A DNA stretch of 64,000 nucleotides, from positions 935,001 to 999,000 of the forward strand of contig LR746273.1 of NCBI GenBank assembly GCA_902729315.2, in the 5' to 3' direction. The notes below the pieces were generated by a model. It did no database searches. It had not been told where the DNA came from and was given only the letters and a program-made list of their open reading frames with translations. Every line of letters begins with the position of its first letter. Positions within the stretch are counted from its first letter, which is position 1. This DNA is from Spirodela intermedia. Lineage: Eukaryota > Streptophyta > Magnoliopsida > Alismatales > Araceae. This document shows, piece after piece, positions 1 through 13,491 of this stretch. The position numbers were made by a program, and so were the translations under genes.

Positions 1-83
1 TGCCGAAGGGAAGTTCTCGGAGCTTCGCGGGGGGAGGTGGCGTGGCGAAGTCTCCCTGTCCCCCTGGACCCCTCGCTGTAGGC

Positions 84-89
84 TATAAA
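84..89 (+). promoter_or_regulatory. Probable TATA box of the plastid S1-protein gene
   Basis: TATAAA lies about 130 bp before the start codon at 217. This is a normal plant spacing that would leave a 5' UTR of roughly 100 nt. It is the only TATA-like motif in the 216 bp of upstream DNA visible in the window. Confidence 0.5.
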
Positions 90-216
90 CGGTGGGGAGG
101 AGGTCGCGTTATCCGATCTCCGGTTCCACTTCTGCTTCCTCCTTCCCGCCAAAACTCCTCCTGCTTCTCTGCGGAGGCTCCCCTGGGATGCGCGTCCGCC
201 GCGGGAGTTTGATTTG

Positions 217-2634
217 ATGAGTTCCAGTGGCCTCTCTGCGCACCGCATGGATGGTTTCAGTACCGCCTCCAGCGCCTCCGGTGGGAGGTTTATCACTCTG
301 TTGCCTTCCACTACTTCCCGCAAGAAGGAGAATAATTGGTGCTTGCCTGGCCGCCGGTCGCGTTCCTCTCTGGTCTGCCTCGCCAATCGAGATGGTGGCG
401 GCAAGCCGGAGTTTGACAAGTGGGACCAGATGGAGCTCAAGTTCGGGAGACTTCTCGGGGAGGACCCGAAGCTGACCCTCGCGAAGGTAAGGGGTATCGA
501 AACTGTTTCAGTCCACAAACCTTGTGGAAGGCTGTCGTGAGGATTTTGATCTATCGTCTATGCATACCTTTGTTTCCATCGTCAGTGTATCTTTTCGTGG
601 GGCTCTCGCTCGATGCCGATGACTGGACGACGCGTCTCACGGAATGCGGTTTGTGCAGATAATGGGGAGGAAAGCTAATCCGGACGCCTCTTACTTGGAA
701 ATCGAAAAATCGTTTCTCAAGAAAAAAGGTCAAATAGATTACGGGGAAGAGCTTACCAGTGATGCTGCTGGTGCAAAGTTCAAAGCAACAGGGGAGTCAC
801 CTCGTTCTCCATCAAGTTTGCCAGCCCCTACGCCTCCCAGGAGATCTGTTGATGATAACAGATTGAATTTGCTGCGCCCAGCTATGGATAAGAAGATGAA
901 AGCCGCTAAAGCTAGTGAGAAGCCTATTCCAGCATCCTTGCCGCAATCAAGCAAGCCAGTAGAGAGAACTGCCAATAAGGATGACACATCCAAGGTCACG
1001 CTGCGGAAGCCAGCTCCCCTGCAAGGAGATGACATTGAGCTTGAGAAGCCGTCAAAATTCAGGATCAAACCAAACCTGGCATTGACAATGAAGAAGGGCC
1101 CAAGCGACAGTTTGAGTGATGTAACTTTGTTGAAGAAGCCTGAGGTCGTGAAGATTTCCCCGATTCCTCCTGACCAAGGTGGATTGCCTCCTAGTGATTC
1201 TTTTAGATCAAGTTCAAATGAGGCGGCCACAAATGTCGATACTTTTCTCTCAAGCCCAACTTCGGCACCAAAGCCTTCAATGCCAGCAAAAAATGATGCG
1301 GTGGAATCTGCACCGGAGTCCCTGAATTTTTCTGACGGAACTGCTACTGTAGGCATGATAGATGACGAAGATGTTAACGTACAATTGTCCCCTGAAGGTG
1401 ATGATGCTTCAGACATAGGTAATGGGCAGTTTATTACCTGAATTCCTTTGCTTGGGGGTGAAAATCGTTTGCATAATTATGATTTACTCTTTCAACAGTT
1501 GGGTGTTATAACTGATGCGGAATAAACACCCCTCTCATAATTTACAGGGCTAACCTCAGGCGTGAATGATGAAAGTGCTGCTCCACAAGTCGCTCTACAT
1601 GGGAAACCGCAGAGGTCCTCATTACACTTCTTCTTGTGTACTTTAGTCCCATCGATGTCTTTATTGAGTTATGTTTTAGTACATATTAATTTCATCTTCA
1701 TTTTTAAGGTTGAGTCACTCAGTATCACAGTAGGACTTATAAAATTAAATTTTGAGTTGGGTTTTGCACTGATTTAGGTGCGCCGGAAAGTGGGTTATAT
1801 TTCCGTGAGACCATGGTCAGGTTCTAATAATTGATTCCATCGGGAGGTTTCAACTATGTAATCTGACTGTAACCTAATGCGAATTGAGTGTCAGAGTATC
1901 AAGAACGGATCTGATTTGTATGAGTTCTCAAAGCCTAATCATCACTCACGTGATTACCACTATTCCCTCTGGATATATCAATTTTGATTGTGATTCCACA
2001 TTTTCTCTATTAACCGACAATTCTCTCACCTTCTTTATCTTCATTTTTTCATGAGATAGATTTTAATTGCAAATTATTCGCTTCAGTTACTTCTGACTAC
2101 TTCGTTTTGAACGCGGATGACAAACTCTGTGCTTTTGGATGACAAACTGTGATGCCTGGTAGTTTCCTTGATAGTGAGATATGAGGGTTTATCTAGAAAA
2201 AGGAGAAACCTACGCTCAGGGTTAATTATAGGATCCCTTTTTTTAGGTTTCTTCATCCATCTCACCCTATATTTTTTTTTTCGCTTCCTTCTATTTCAAA
2301 AAAAGAATAAGCATAGATAATGTGAGTATTTTGTTGAATCCTTGATATTCTATAAATCTCAATTAATGGAACTTTTCTGCCAAGTTAATATTCATTGCTT
2401 ATCTTCTAGCTGCTTATGAAGTTTCGTTATTTTAGGTTGGATCCCCCTGTGAAAGAAACGTCTGATCTTGTTAAAGCAGACCCTGTGAATTTGGATTATA
2501 AAGACCATGATGTCGCTGATATTGAACCCTTGCCATCTGTGAAACAAGAGGTAAGCACAGCTGTAGCCTGCATGAAGTATTGTTGATAATTTCTGCTCGT
2601 GAGAATTTTACAAAGACAAGAGAATGCTGATACT

Positions 2635-2684
<50 letters not shown>

Positions 2685-5600
2685 TACTATGAGCTGATAG
2701 GCACATGAAGTGTACGATTGGAGAAGAGCAGAAGACTTGCTTCAAACAGGAGAAAGAACAGAGGTGGAGCTCATCAGCTGTAGTAGCAGAGGTTTTGTTG
2801 TGAGTTCGTCACTGAAGCCTATCTACTATTATATTCCTCACATCCATTCCATTTTATTTATTAACTAAAATTTTCTATTTCTGAAGGTATCATTTGGGTC
2901 GTTGATAGGCTTCCTGCCTTATCGAAATATTGGTGCTAAATGGAAATTTTTAGCTTTTGAATCATGGTTGCGGAAAAAAGGGCTTGACCCTTCCCTGTAT
3001 CGTCAGAAATTGAGTATCATGGGAAGTTACGAAGTCCAGAAGAAGAGTTTTGTGGAGTCGAATGATAATTTGATGGAAGGATATAGAGAGACTGACAAAT
3101 TGACACCAGATATGAAATTTGAAGAACTCCTTGACATCTATGACCAAGAAAAAATCAAATTTCTTTCATCCTTTATTGGTCAGGTTGGACAATTTTTCCA
3201 TCGTTTGGATCATTTTTGGGTGGAAAATTGGAGTGTTCTCCGTTGAATTCTATATCGATCTTGCCTTGATTTTTGTTACAGGTAATTAGGGTTTCTGTGG
3301 TTCTCGTCGATCAAAAGTCAAGGAAGTTAATATTTTCTGGAAGACCCAAAGAAAAGGAGGAAATGGTGGAAAGAAAGAGAAGCCTCATGGTATGTCAGTG
3401 GCCTGATAGCCTGGTTCCAAAGAACTTTCCTAACTGTATGTTTGCATGTTTGGGAAGAAACTCCTGCTCACGTATTACATCGTCTAGGTGGCATTTCCGT
3501 CTAGGGTATTACTGTCGTTGATGGCATAAAATGATAATCTGATTCCTCTCTTTCAATAAAATTCATCTTATTTATATCTAAGATATTAATATTATTTATT
3601 TAAAGGCTATGCTTCCGTTGGATATTCCCATCGTATTACATCGTCTAGGTGGCATTTCCGTCTAGGGTATTACTGTCGTTGGAGGCGTATTCTTTTATCA
3701 TGGCTAAGAACCATGTCAGATAGTTAAAAATATGAGAGAAAGATATGGTAACTCTTATTTAATATTTAGGAGAATATTCAGTATGCTTCGTTTGTGTAGG
3801 GAATAGCAATGCGTTGGTTTTTTATTTTGTGTTTACTAAGAATCGATGCTTTGCATACATAGGATCCATCAATCCATGTAAGCAATTCAATGTGTATTAT
3901 GTCTTCCTCTAGAACCTTTTACTGTACATTTATGAACAGAGCATCCAGCCTGATTTTAAGAATATAATATAGCACAGCTTTAGTGCCTCTCTCTTTGATA
4001 ATACAGGCAAAGCTTAGTATTGGGGATGTGGTGAAATGTTGCGTTAAGAAGATAACTTACTTCGGTATATTTGTTGAGGTATCTAAGATCGGTCTATCTT
4101 CCTCGCTTTCATCTGCTTTCACGAGAAGATTTTTCGCATCTTTTAACTGAATTGTTTTCTTAGGTCGAAGGTGTGCCAGCTTTGATCCACCAATCTGAAA
4201 TATCATGGGATGGAACTTTAGATCCGTCATCCTTCTTCCAAATCGGCGAGGTAAATTGTGTTACTGTTGTAATAATGTTGCCTGGCTCCTACTGTGGGAA
4301 GGACTGTTTATATTTTTGGGCTTCCATTCTGCAGCTGTAGTCAATGATCATTAGTTATTTATGCAACCTGTGTAAATTTTACGAAGTATCTTTATTTCTC
4401 AGATTGTGGACGCCAAAGTACACCAGCTGGATTATGCTCTTGAGCGTATTACATTGACACTTAAAGAAATAATGGTAATTAAATATCACTTTTTTTTTTG
4501 TCTTACACATTCGATATTCATAACTTTGCTCAACTTTGTGCATCTTATGACAGCCAGATCCGCTAAATGAGGCTTTGGAGTCTGTTGTTGGTGATCACAC
4601 TTCTTTAGGTGGGGCGGTCGAAATAGAACAAGAAGAAGCAGAGGTAAATTCAAACCAGATAACCTTGAATAGCCATAAGACCTCATTTAGTTCATCACTC
4701 TCTCACTGGATCAATCCCTTCCATCTCCCAACGCATCTACTTTGTGGCATTGCCTACTTTCAGGCATCAAGCATATTAAGGATGTAATGTCTTCTATCAT
4801 AACAGGAAAACAGTACAAAACAAATGAAGGAAATTGTCATCTTTTAAATATAATAACATATCATCTCCGTTCCATCAGCTTGGGTTTGGTAAATGAGGTT
4901 TGAAGCAAAATATTTTTCATCGTCTCCCCTCTTTCTTGCTGGTAACTATAATCATCAATGGAAAGAACGAATCTTTCAGCTATTTTGCTTGATTGAAGGT
5001 CATTAGCTCAGAAACAGAGATAGAATTACAGAAATATAGGGGTGTTGATCATTAATGAACCTGAAATTCCTAGAGGCATACCATCAGCATGACTTCCTTG
5101 ACCAATAGGGTAGATCAAGAAAACAGCAGTAGCAGCTGCTATAGGTGCTGAATATGAAATAACTCCGAGTGAGGCCGTTTGAACCTGGTGATCGACTGAT
5201 TCCAGCCCATATTTTCTTTTTCTAAAATTCAGATGAAATAAAATGCCTTTTCAATTTACAAATTTTCTTTCATTTTTTTGGGGTGGGGTGGTGTGGTATG
5301 GGGGAGGTTTATTGACGTGAGGAGTACATATCACAATGTCCCGTTCCAACTTAAGAATTTCAAATATCGTACAGTTGATCAATTTTTTCATCTCTTGTCC
5401 TACCTAATCGTTGTACGGCTGATCTTTTATTAGGCTAACAAGTTATACCTGGCCTTAACGTTTGCTTATGTTTATCGAGGAGAAAGATGCTTCTTTGAAA
5501 CTGCATCCCTGTTTGGCTGAATGATGTTACTCGTACACCTGTCCTTGACATTGCCATGTATTTGCTGACATCCCTTCTCGAGGAGAAAGATGTTTCTTAA

Positions 5601-6997
5601 AATCGACATGAACATGCATTATTTACACCGTATTCTGCTCGTATTGCTGAGAAGATGAAGGCTCTTTCTGTTTCCGAGCATTCTATTCCATTCTGGACTC
5701 ATTACATGCATGTCTTTTGTTTCTCGAACCCTTTTCCTTACTACTCAAGGTTTACGTAATGCAGTGGGCCGACGTTGAATCACTGATTGAAGAACTAGAG
5801 AAAATCGATGGAGTGGTCGGTGTATCAAAAGGTCGTTTTTTCTTGAGCCCAGGGCTGACTCCGACATTTCAGGTTTGACCTAAAAAACCCAAGTACAAAC
5901 ATTCTATGCTCTCTTGGTTTCTATTTCAAGTGAATGTTGGTTCCAGGCGTTCTCCTCTCAAACTGTAAAAATTTCCAACTTTGGTATGCTGGATCATATA
6001 ATATATGCCAAGGAAGTTCCAATCAGGGTTTTCATTTTCATAAAATATGCCGAGGAGACAGATGAAGTTCAAACTACAATGATTATCGATGGCTTAAAAA
6101 CCAGTGCCCAGCAAATTCCCAACTGTTTCTTTCCAATAGTTTTCATATCCGCCTGGAGCATTACCCAACAAGGCTCATGATTCAAATGCTCCAGTTTCTC
6201 CTCTAAGATACCCAAAACTAACTTCGGTTCCCATTCATGCGGCTGAGCTTGCTGCAGCAGATCCTAATCAGGATCCCCCACCTCTGTTGATGAGGCTGGG
6301 AGAGTTCTTCTCCCTCGCGCATCTACAAAATATTTAGATGCATACACTAATATGAGCTTGATTTATTCTCCTTTCGTTGACATCTGAATGCTCTATCTTG
6401 TTCACTAGATTTTAATGTCAATATCGATGGTTTCTCATGGTACCCTTTGACTTATTTGCAGGTCTACATGGCCTCTATGTACGACAATCAGTACAAATTA
6501 CTCGCCCGCTATGGAAACAAGGTTCAGGAGGTATGCATTTCCAAAAGTGTGAACAGAAATTATGAATTCCGTCGCACATTCTTAGAACTAGGGTGATAAT
6601 CAAGATGATTGATACCTTATTAACAGAATTTTTTGCCTCACATGTTGAGAAAGATGGATGAGAATTCACAGAGTTATATCCTCTCATTAATGTGGGGGTA
6701 ATATACTAAAACTGTTATCTACCTGAACTCGAATCTAAAAATCATAGGATCATCGACAGTGACCGAAAAAATACAAGTATTTCTCAGCCATCTTTTGTCC
6801 CTCACGTTCAGGAACCCTAAAGTCATCCGTGCATCCATGCCTTCCAAGCACTCCCCGCTGATTTACTATGAGAGGGAGGGCTCTGAGTGGCCACTAATGC
6901 CCTCCTCCTCTTTTTGGTTCAGGTCCTGGTGCAGTCTTCAATGGACAAGGAGCAGATGAAGGCCGCCATCTTGGCTTGTACAAACAGGGTGGAGTGA
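217..6997 (+). CDS. Plastid S1-domain RNA-binding protein (SDP-like, At1g12800 type)
   Basis: Fourteen exons: 217-486, 659-1418, 1548-1614, 2436-2550, 2701-2799, 2887-3183, 3282-3389, 4007-4078, 4164-4250, 4403-4474, 4554-4643, 5765-5872, 6462-6530 and 6923-6997. They encode about 762 residues, and phases agree at every junction. The N-terminus is Ser/Arg-rich, like a chloroplast transit peptide. A long low-complexity Pro/Ser/Lys middle part follows. A divergent S1-like segment starts near residue 405. A clear S1 OB-fold occupies roughly residues 573-650, with the [21 protein letters not shown] and [11 protein letters not shown] signatures. The C-terminus ends [21 protein letters not shown]-like. 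From memory, length and domain order match the Arabidopsis chloroplast nucleoid protein SDP, implicated in plastid rRNA maturation. An in-frame alternative acceptor for exon 3 exists at 1560. The family call is firm; the orthology is inferred. Confidence 0.85.
2637..2682. repeat. (TA)n microsatellite
   Basis: About 23 uninterrupted TA units lie in intron 4 of the S1-protein gene, ending 18 bp before the exon 5 acceptor. Confidence 0.95.
3471..3681. repeat. Pair of ~50-bp direct repeats in an intron
   Basis: The segment 3471-3520 recurs nearly perfectly at 3632-3681, about 161 bp downstream. Both copies contain GTCTAGGTGGCATTTCCGTC. They lie in the intron after exon 7 of the S1-protein gene, which otherwise shows nothing recognisable. 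Confidence 0.9.
4644..5764 (+). other. Long intron 11 of the S1-protein gene
   Basis: This 1.1-kb AT-rich intron separates two in-phase exons. I see no gene, structured RNA or intact mobile element in it. Confidence 0.7.
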
Positions 6998-8995
6998 GCA
7001 GTTTTGCGGTTCTTTCTTTCTTCCTTCTTCCCCTGGCCGAATCTATCAAAAGGACTGTGAGTTCCTCTCTCCCTCTCCCACTCTCTCCCTGTTATCTATG
7101 CACTTTGGACAAACATCGAGCCTGCCAAATATGTGAACGAAGATTCACCGCCAAGTGATCTCAGATTTCCCAGTTTTGACCCGGAATCATACCTAGATGT
7201 CGAAATGAAAAAGGGTTTCTTAGGGTTTACAGATCTGGGTTTCCAAGGCTATATATGCACAAGAAAATTACGAGACCCACAAGAAAATGCCTCATAATCT
7301 CTTATTAAATTTCCTACTAAACTCAATCAGATATGTTAATTACTAATGCTGGCCGACTCCAACCCTGAAATATATATATATATATATATAGATATAATAT
7401 TATTTATTTTATTAGATTGAGTGGGCGTCCACTGCCTCTGCAGCAGGATTTTCTACATTATAGAGAGCATAAAGTACTCCCTATCTAAATTCCATCTTCT
7501 CCCTTACATTTATAGTAGTAAGTCAAATACCCTCATGGGGCTTGTCAACAGACCCTCTCTTGGCTAAACCTATCCTGACCAAAATATGGATCCTTCGTGT
7601 TGGGCTACCTACCAGATATTGCCTACAGAAGTCAACGCCCCCGCCCCTTTAGAAGAGCCCAGGGTTACCTTAAAGATTATTGAATAAAAATCCAAGTCAA
7701 CACCAGGAACCACGGTGAAGGGATCACCTTCAAAGGGTTTTAAAGAGAAGAAGAGAAGGGGGTGTGGGGCAGCAGATGCCAAGGAGAAAGAAAGGTTCTG
7801 TAAAGGATAACCAATATCAGGCAGAGACAATCAAATAATTGCCTATCATCATCAAGGTTTGTGCTTTCTGAGCCTCTACCAATACTCATCAGGTTGGTTT
7901 TTTTTTTTTCCAATTATAGCTGAAATTATTCTGTATAAAAAATAATGGATACTAAACTAGTGAAAAGCTTTAGATTCTCTCCATTAACGCTAAGGCAAGG
8001 GCACCAACGACTGGAGAAATAAACAGATGGCTTAACCATACAGACATGAAGCTTAAAAGATTCTGTGCATGAACCCTAATCATAACTATGCATTAAGATC
8101 ATGGATGGATGACAGTTATTACCCGATTCTGATTTTGTGCAGTGGACCAAGATGGCTGCTGTAAAATATCACGTTTCACCCAAAGTGCAGGGCAATACCT
8201 TCTTCAGAAAAAAAAAAAAAAACAGAAATATTTCTTAGACTCCCTACTAGGCAAGATTCCAGCTTTCATCCAAGATAGTCGCCATAGTGTGAAAAAGAAG
8301 AAGAAGAAGCTAATGGGTACTACTGCCAGGGATGCTCTCTGCCTTTGTATAAACTACAAGTAGCCAATGTAGAACAATAAAATGAAAGTGTTATGACCAA
8401 AACATGAATAGAGACATGGTGTTCCCTCCACAGGCAAGCTTTCAGATGCCCAAGAACTTCCTCTGATAGAAACGAATCCATAAAAGCTCGCATAGCAGTA
8501 GTAGGAAGGAATCAAATTATCCCAGAACACATGCGTCGGCATGAGTGCAGAATCAGGACAAGCAGATGCCCTGAAGCTCATATCTCCCCAGGGAAGTAGG
8601 AGGGAAATGGGAGGTAAGAGGGTGCCATCAATAGAGGAATCAAGAACACGAAAACAGAACGATATTGAGAGGATTTGACTACAGTTAATCCGCATAATGT
8701 TCAAGACATTCGGGAACAAAAAAGTCGCATATAGAGACAGCATTCAAAGACGTCCTGCAAACGTTATGACCGAGGGAAAAGAACGAGGTTACAAGATACA
8801 AGAAGATCTCCCGTACAGTCGTCGGACCATTTCTCCTTTCCCCTGTAACCCAGCACCAAAATGACATCCTTGCCTGCCCGTTGCGGTCGCGCCCAGTATA
8901 TTTATATAAACACGCACAAGACAGCTGAGAAAGAGACGAGGGCCTCGTCGGCGGCATGACGCTTTCACTGGATGAACGACCCAAGCCCTGACAGA
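6998..8995. other. Intergenic region, no gene recognised
   Basis: This spacer lies between the S1-protein stop and the stop of the minus-strand 90-residue gene, so it should hold both 3' UTRs. A (TA)n run lies at about 7371-7391 and short poly-A and GAA runs at about 8210-8310. Only short, unconvincing open frames occur. Part of 8350-8990 is probably 3' UTR of the minus-strand gene. Confidence 0.6.
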
Positions 8996-9268
8996 TCAGA
9001 CGTTGGTGGAGAGCTTGCCAAGGTCGCCGTTGATGCCTCCCCCGACGACACCGTTCGGGGGCGCCTCGTCGGGAGCGTCATGGACGATCGGCTTTGTGAG
9101 CATCAGCGGACGATCCTTTGCTTCTTCCTCGTCTTCGTTGTCGGTGGTGCTCAGATTGATGCAGGAACACCGCTCCAGCGACGCAAAGAAAGCAGATGCC
9201 ACGCTCGCCCCCACCCAATTTGCCATTCGGTCGAGCTTCTCGCACGATATGAAGCTGGAATTCTCCAT
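8996..9268 (-). CDS. Small conserved-looking plant protein, 90 residues
   Basis: A single open frame starts [20 protein letters not shown] and ends [15 protein letters not shown]. It has a short hydrophobic Ala/Ser/Phe stretch (residues ~18-28), a Cys pair ([11 protein letters not shown]), an acidic patch ([12 protein letters not shown]) and a Pro/Gly-rich tail. There is no signal peptide and no catalytic motif. I chose the ATG at 9268 because upstream in-frame codons are Ser/Arg low complexity over a GA-rich tract typical of a 5' UTR. It resembles uncharacterised small plant proteins I have seen, but I cannot assign a function. The mixed composition and a clean start after a GA-rich leader argue that it is real. 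Confidence 0.6.
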   Translation of the reverse strand: MENSSFISCEKLDRMANWVGASVASAFFASLERCSCINLSTTDNEDEEEAKDRPLMLTKPIVHDAPDEAPPNGVVGGGINGDLGKLSTNV

Positions 9269-11367
9269 GTGCCCTGAGATCCGGAAGCTTTTTCCTTCGG
9301 AAACCCTCGACCACAGAGAGAGAGAACAAGGAGGGAAGAGAGAGAGAGAAATGGGGGAGGGTCGCCTTTCTACTTCAGACATGGAAGTACCCACCCGTGG
9401 GCGCGGCGCGAGACAGGGGCGGGGAGAAACGCACAATCTGCTTTCAACCTCTAAAGTTACAAAAATATGTCTTTACCCTTACGCGAATGCTTCCCCCACC
9501 CATTCCATCCCTATCCAGGGGGGGTCTTCCATCATTTCTCAGTTTTAACAGGGACCCATTTTAAAAATTTGTTGACCCGGTCCGACTCTGTGTAAAGAAA
9601 ACATCGGCAAGCCCGACCGGGTCCGAGCCACAACCGAACCACCCAACCTAATCCAATCTCAGCATAAACAACTCATCATTCCGAAATTACAAAAATAAAA
9701 TTATTTTATTTTATTTTTTATTAACCATAATTTAGTTATCCTTTCTAGATGCAGCTTAACAAACAATTTAGAATAAAAACTACATAGCATATATAATAAA
9801 TATTTATTATTATACAAAAAAAAATACCGTTTAGAAAAATACGTCTTACTACAATTATTAAATGCTAATGTTTAAGTAAATAATCAGACGAAGATGAGGA
9901 GTTAATTATGATATAAGTGGGCGTCAATTATTTATTAATGGATCCGTTTATTCATACTCGATCCGGTTATTATATTATTTCCTATTGTTGGGCCATCAAA
10001 TCGGAGGCCACTGGGCGACCCCAAGCTCGGATTTTTATTCATTAAAATTAATTTATCGCGATTTAATAAATACTTTAATGTGGAATTTTGCGTCACGTCT
10101 CCTGATTTTCGCACGTGGCTAACAGCTCTTTTTGTGTGTCAGGTTTTCTCGGAGAGAGAGGGAGGAAGAGAGAGAGAGGGAGGAAGAGAGAGAGAGAGAG
10201 GGGTTCTCGGCAGAGGATCTGAGGGTGGGGGAGGGGTTCAGTAGAGACTTGCATGATTGGGGTTCAGTAGCAAGCAGGCGTACGCGAGAACACGGAAAAA
10301 TCTCCGCCAGCTTAGAGGAAGAAATTCTCACGCAACCCCTCCTGGCTTGGGAACGGAGTGGCGAGGAAGGGGAGGAGGAGAAGAAATCTGCAGAACACGG
10401 AAGAGGGCTGGCCGTAGAAGCAACGCCGGATCCAGGTACCCCGTCTCGTCTGTGGGGTTGGGGAAGATGGGGAAGATGGGGAAGATAGGGAAGGTAGAGA
10501 AGGGGAGGGGAAGAAGGTGGTTCTTCGCTTTTATCGGGCTCCTCATTTGTGGTATTTCTCCCAGGTTCTGTCCGGCGCCGCGGAGGGGAAGGGATCGGCG
10601 GGAGATTCCCCTCCCCTTTCTTCTCTCCGGCCAATCTCGAAATTCCCCTTTCTGGTACGTGCCCTTCCGACCTCGCTGAAATCCGATGCGCCGCCAATGT
10701 TCCACGCTTCCTTGCTTGATCGAACGAGAGAGAGAAAGGGAGATTTTGGATTGTCAACTACGCTTTCTGTTCTCCCACGGGTTCTCCACCGATTCGACCA
10801 CCCATCCTCTTCAACATGCGCATTCGTGGTGGAATACACTTCCTTGGTTCTTCCGCAGGGGAAACCGGCTCCAGATGGTTTCACCTAGGACAGGAATGAA
10901 CATTCCTTGGGCAGCCGCTCGAGGCTCCCTCGAGCTATCCAGTTCTGCAATCCGAATCATCGGCTACATTAGGAATCGATCCATCAATCGCTATCATCGA
11001 ATAATATTTCCCCTCGAAAGATTACTGTCTTCTTCCCCTCTCTCTGATTTGCTCTATTGACAATCTCAATCACAATGCTCAGGAACAGTTCAGCTGAATT
11101 TCTCTGGTAGAATCGATATATAATGCCTCCAATGCTGTCGCAATCAGTTGACATTCCGTCTTCATTAAGCCTAGTAATCTTGACCCGACCTCCTGCTCAC
11201 CCTACGATTCATCTTGGTTTACTTTTTATGTATCAAAGGCTGAGTTTTTGTTTTCTATGATCAAAAATCAGGTTTTCCTGGTACCTGCATGTGAAATTCT
11301 TGTTCCAAATTTCTCTCAATTTCCTCAAATCAATTTCAGATATCGCATATGCCTGCGCAACTAGGTA
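9269..11367. other. Divergent spacer: promoter and 5' UTR of the 90-aa gene and ATG4
   Basis: The region 9540-10130 is AT-rich and looks intergenic. A GA-rich tract at about 10147-10200 and GC-rich sequence to ~10700 probably belong to the ATG4 5' leader, which may contain an intron. Several overlapping open frames on both strands at 10120-10900 are low-complexity shadows of this GC-rich purine/pyrimidine DNA. Confidence 0.5.
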
Positions 11368-13433
11368 ATGACGGGCTTGCCTGAGAGAGATGTAGCATCG
11401 ACCTTTCCTGCTGGGAGTTCAACGGCTTCCTCTAGCTCAGAACAAGAACCTGATCAAACCAAGCCCTCGAAAGCCTCCTCGTGGGCAAGTATCTTCTCTA
11501 CTCCATTCTCCATCTCAGACGTGTATTCGAGCCTGTCACCGACTGAAACGAAGGAAAGAAGGGCCAGAGCTCATGGGTGGACGTCATCTGTGAGGAGAGC
11601 TATAACCTCTGTCTCCATGAGGAGGCTCCATGAGCGTATACTAGGGATGGGCAAGACAGATGTGACGAGCTCTGGTAGCGAAATATGGTTCTTGGGCGCC
11701 TGCTACAGGGTCTCATCTGGTGAGTCCTCCAGTGAGTCAGTTCACGACGAAGGCCTCAGTGGGTTCTTGAACGATTTCTCATCAAGAATTTGGATCACCT
11801 ATCGGAAAGGTCAGCTGGGTGTCTAGACCTCTGACTATCATCTTCCTCAATAACCCAATCTTATCATCTTCAATGGCCTGCTTTTTTTTGTTTTTTTTCT
11901 TCTTTCCCTCTAAAACAGGGTTTGATCCAGTCGATGATTTGAGGCTCACGAGTGATGTCAACTGGGGCTGCATGATCCGCAGCAGCCAGATGCTCGTTGC
12001 CCAGGCATTGCTGTTTCATCATCTGGGCAGGAACTGGAGGAGGCCCCAGCAGACGGTGAGACGGGTCTTCTACCTCTGGTTGCTTTGAGAGAAGTAACAG
12101 TGTGAATAGTAACCGTAGTTCTCTAATTTGCCATGTAGGGTTGGTTGCTCATCTCAGTCCCCTATTGATTATGCAGCCATATGATCCCGAGTACATCGAG
12201 TTGTTGCATCTTTTCGGTGACTCCATCGCCTCAGCCTTCTCCATCCACAATCTGCTTCAAGCTGGAAAGGGATACGGCCTGGCCGCCGGTGCCTGGGTCG
12301 GGCCCTATGCCATGTGCCGGGCCTGGGAAACACTTGCTCATGCCAGGAAGGAGCCTGGTGAGCTTCATGAAGCTGGTCAGCCCCTGCCCATGGCCGTGTA
12401 CGTTGTCTCCGGCGATGAAGACGGGGAGCGCGGCGGGGCACCGGTCCTCTGCGTCGATATTGCTTCCAGGCTCTGTTCTGAGCTCTCAATGGGGGAAGCC
12501 AATTGGGCGCCTATTCTGCTCTTGGTGCCCCTGGTTCTTGGGCTGGACAAAGTCAACCCTAGGTAATTGTGATATTTTCTTATTAATTTTGGGTATTTCT
12601 GGATCTAGTTTCAAGGTTTCTTGTTAGCTACCATTAATTCCTGCATCAGAAAGGATCTAATCCTTTGCCCGACTATCACTTTTACTTATCTCCATGTTTC
12701 ATCAAAAGAAAATATCGCTCTTTTCTAGCATATGCTTTACATGGTTTTATTTATTTATTTATTTCTCAAGATCTGACTGCTTCCTCAACCCTGTAAAGAT
12801 TTTGCTTACATGGTTATTCCTAAAATCTTGGAATTTTCCCTGCTATCCAGTCTTCTCTCCAATTCCTATCCCTGTATCGTTATAGAAAAGACTGCTTATT
12901 TGGATCATACTTTACATGGAAAAAAAATTATCCGTGTTTATATATCTCTATGTATATATAATATCCTTCACACGCCTCTGAAATCTACGTCATCTTATTA
13001 TCTTTTTTTATATATAAACCCCAAAAAATTGAATAATTTTCTCTTGCTTCTCTTGGCATGATATTTTGTTCTGGATTGTACCCACCGCCACCCTTCCAGA
13101 TACATCCCGCTGCTATGGGAAACCTTCACCTTCCCACAGAGCCTTGGAGTCGTGGGCGGAAAGCCCGGCGCGTCCACGTACATCGTCGGGGTCCAAGACG
13201 ACAAAGCCCTCTACCTCGATCCTCACTTAGTCCAACCGGTACGCCCTTCCCCTTTTTTGTCCATCACTCATTCATTCATCATCCGCCGTTATCCTTTAAA
13301 TGGGTAGTTAGTTTGTATAGTTATTTTCTAGTTTTATGTCGGAAGATTTTATCTTTAGCTGAACTTTGACTTCAGGTGGTGGACATCAAGAGGGGCGACC
13401 TCGAGGCCGACACGTCTTCGTACCACTGCAGGT

Positions 13434-13491
<58 letters not shown>

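Noticed and set aside
739-1416. 225-codon minus-strand open frame
   Set aside because: Antisense shadow of the low-complexity exon 2 of the S1-protein gene, which is supported by splice sites and family conservation.
10119-10888. Several 110-210-codon frames on both strands upstream of ATG4
   Set aside because: GC- and purine-rich leader DNA keeps many frames open. The translations are Arg/Ser/Gly low complexity, overlap each other and match no family.
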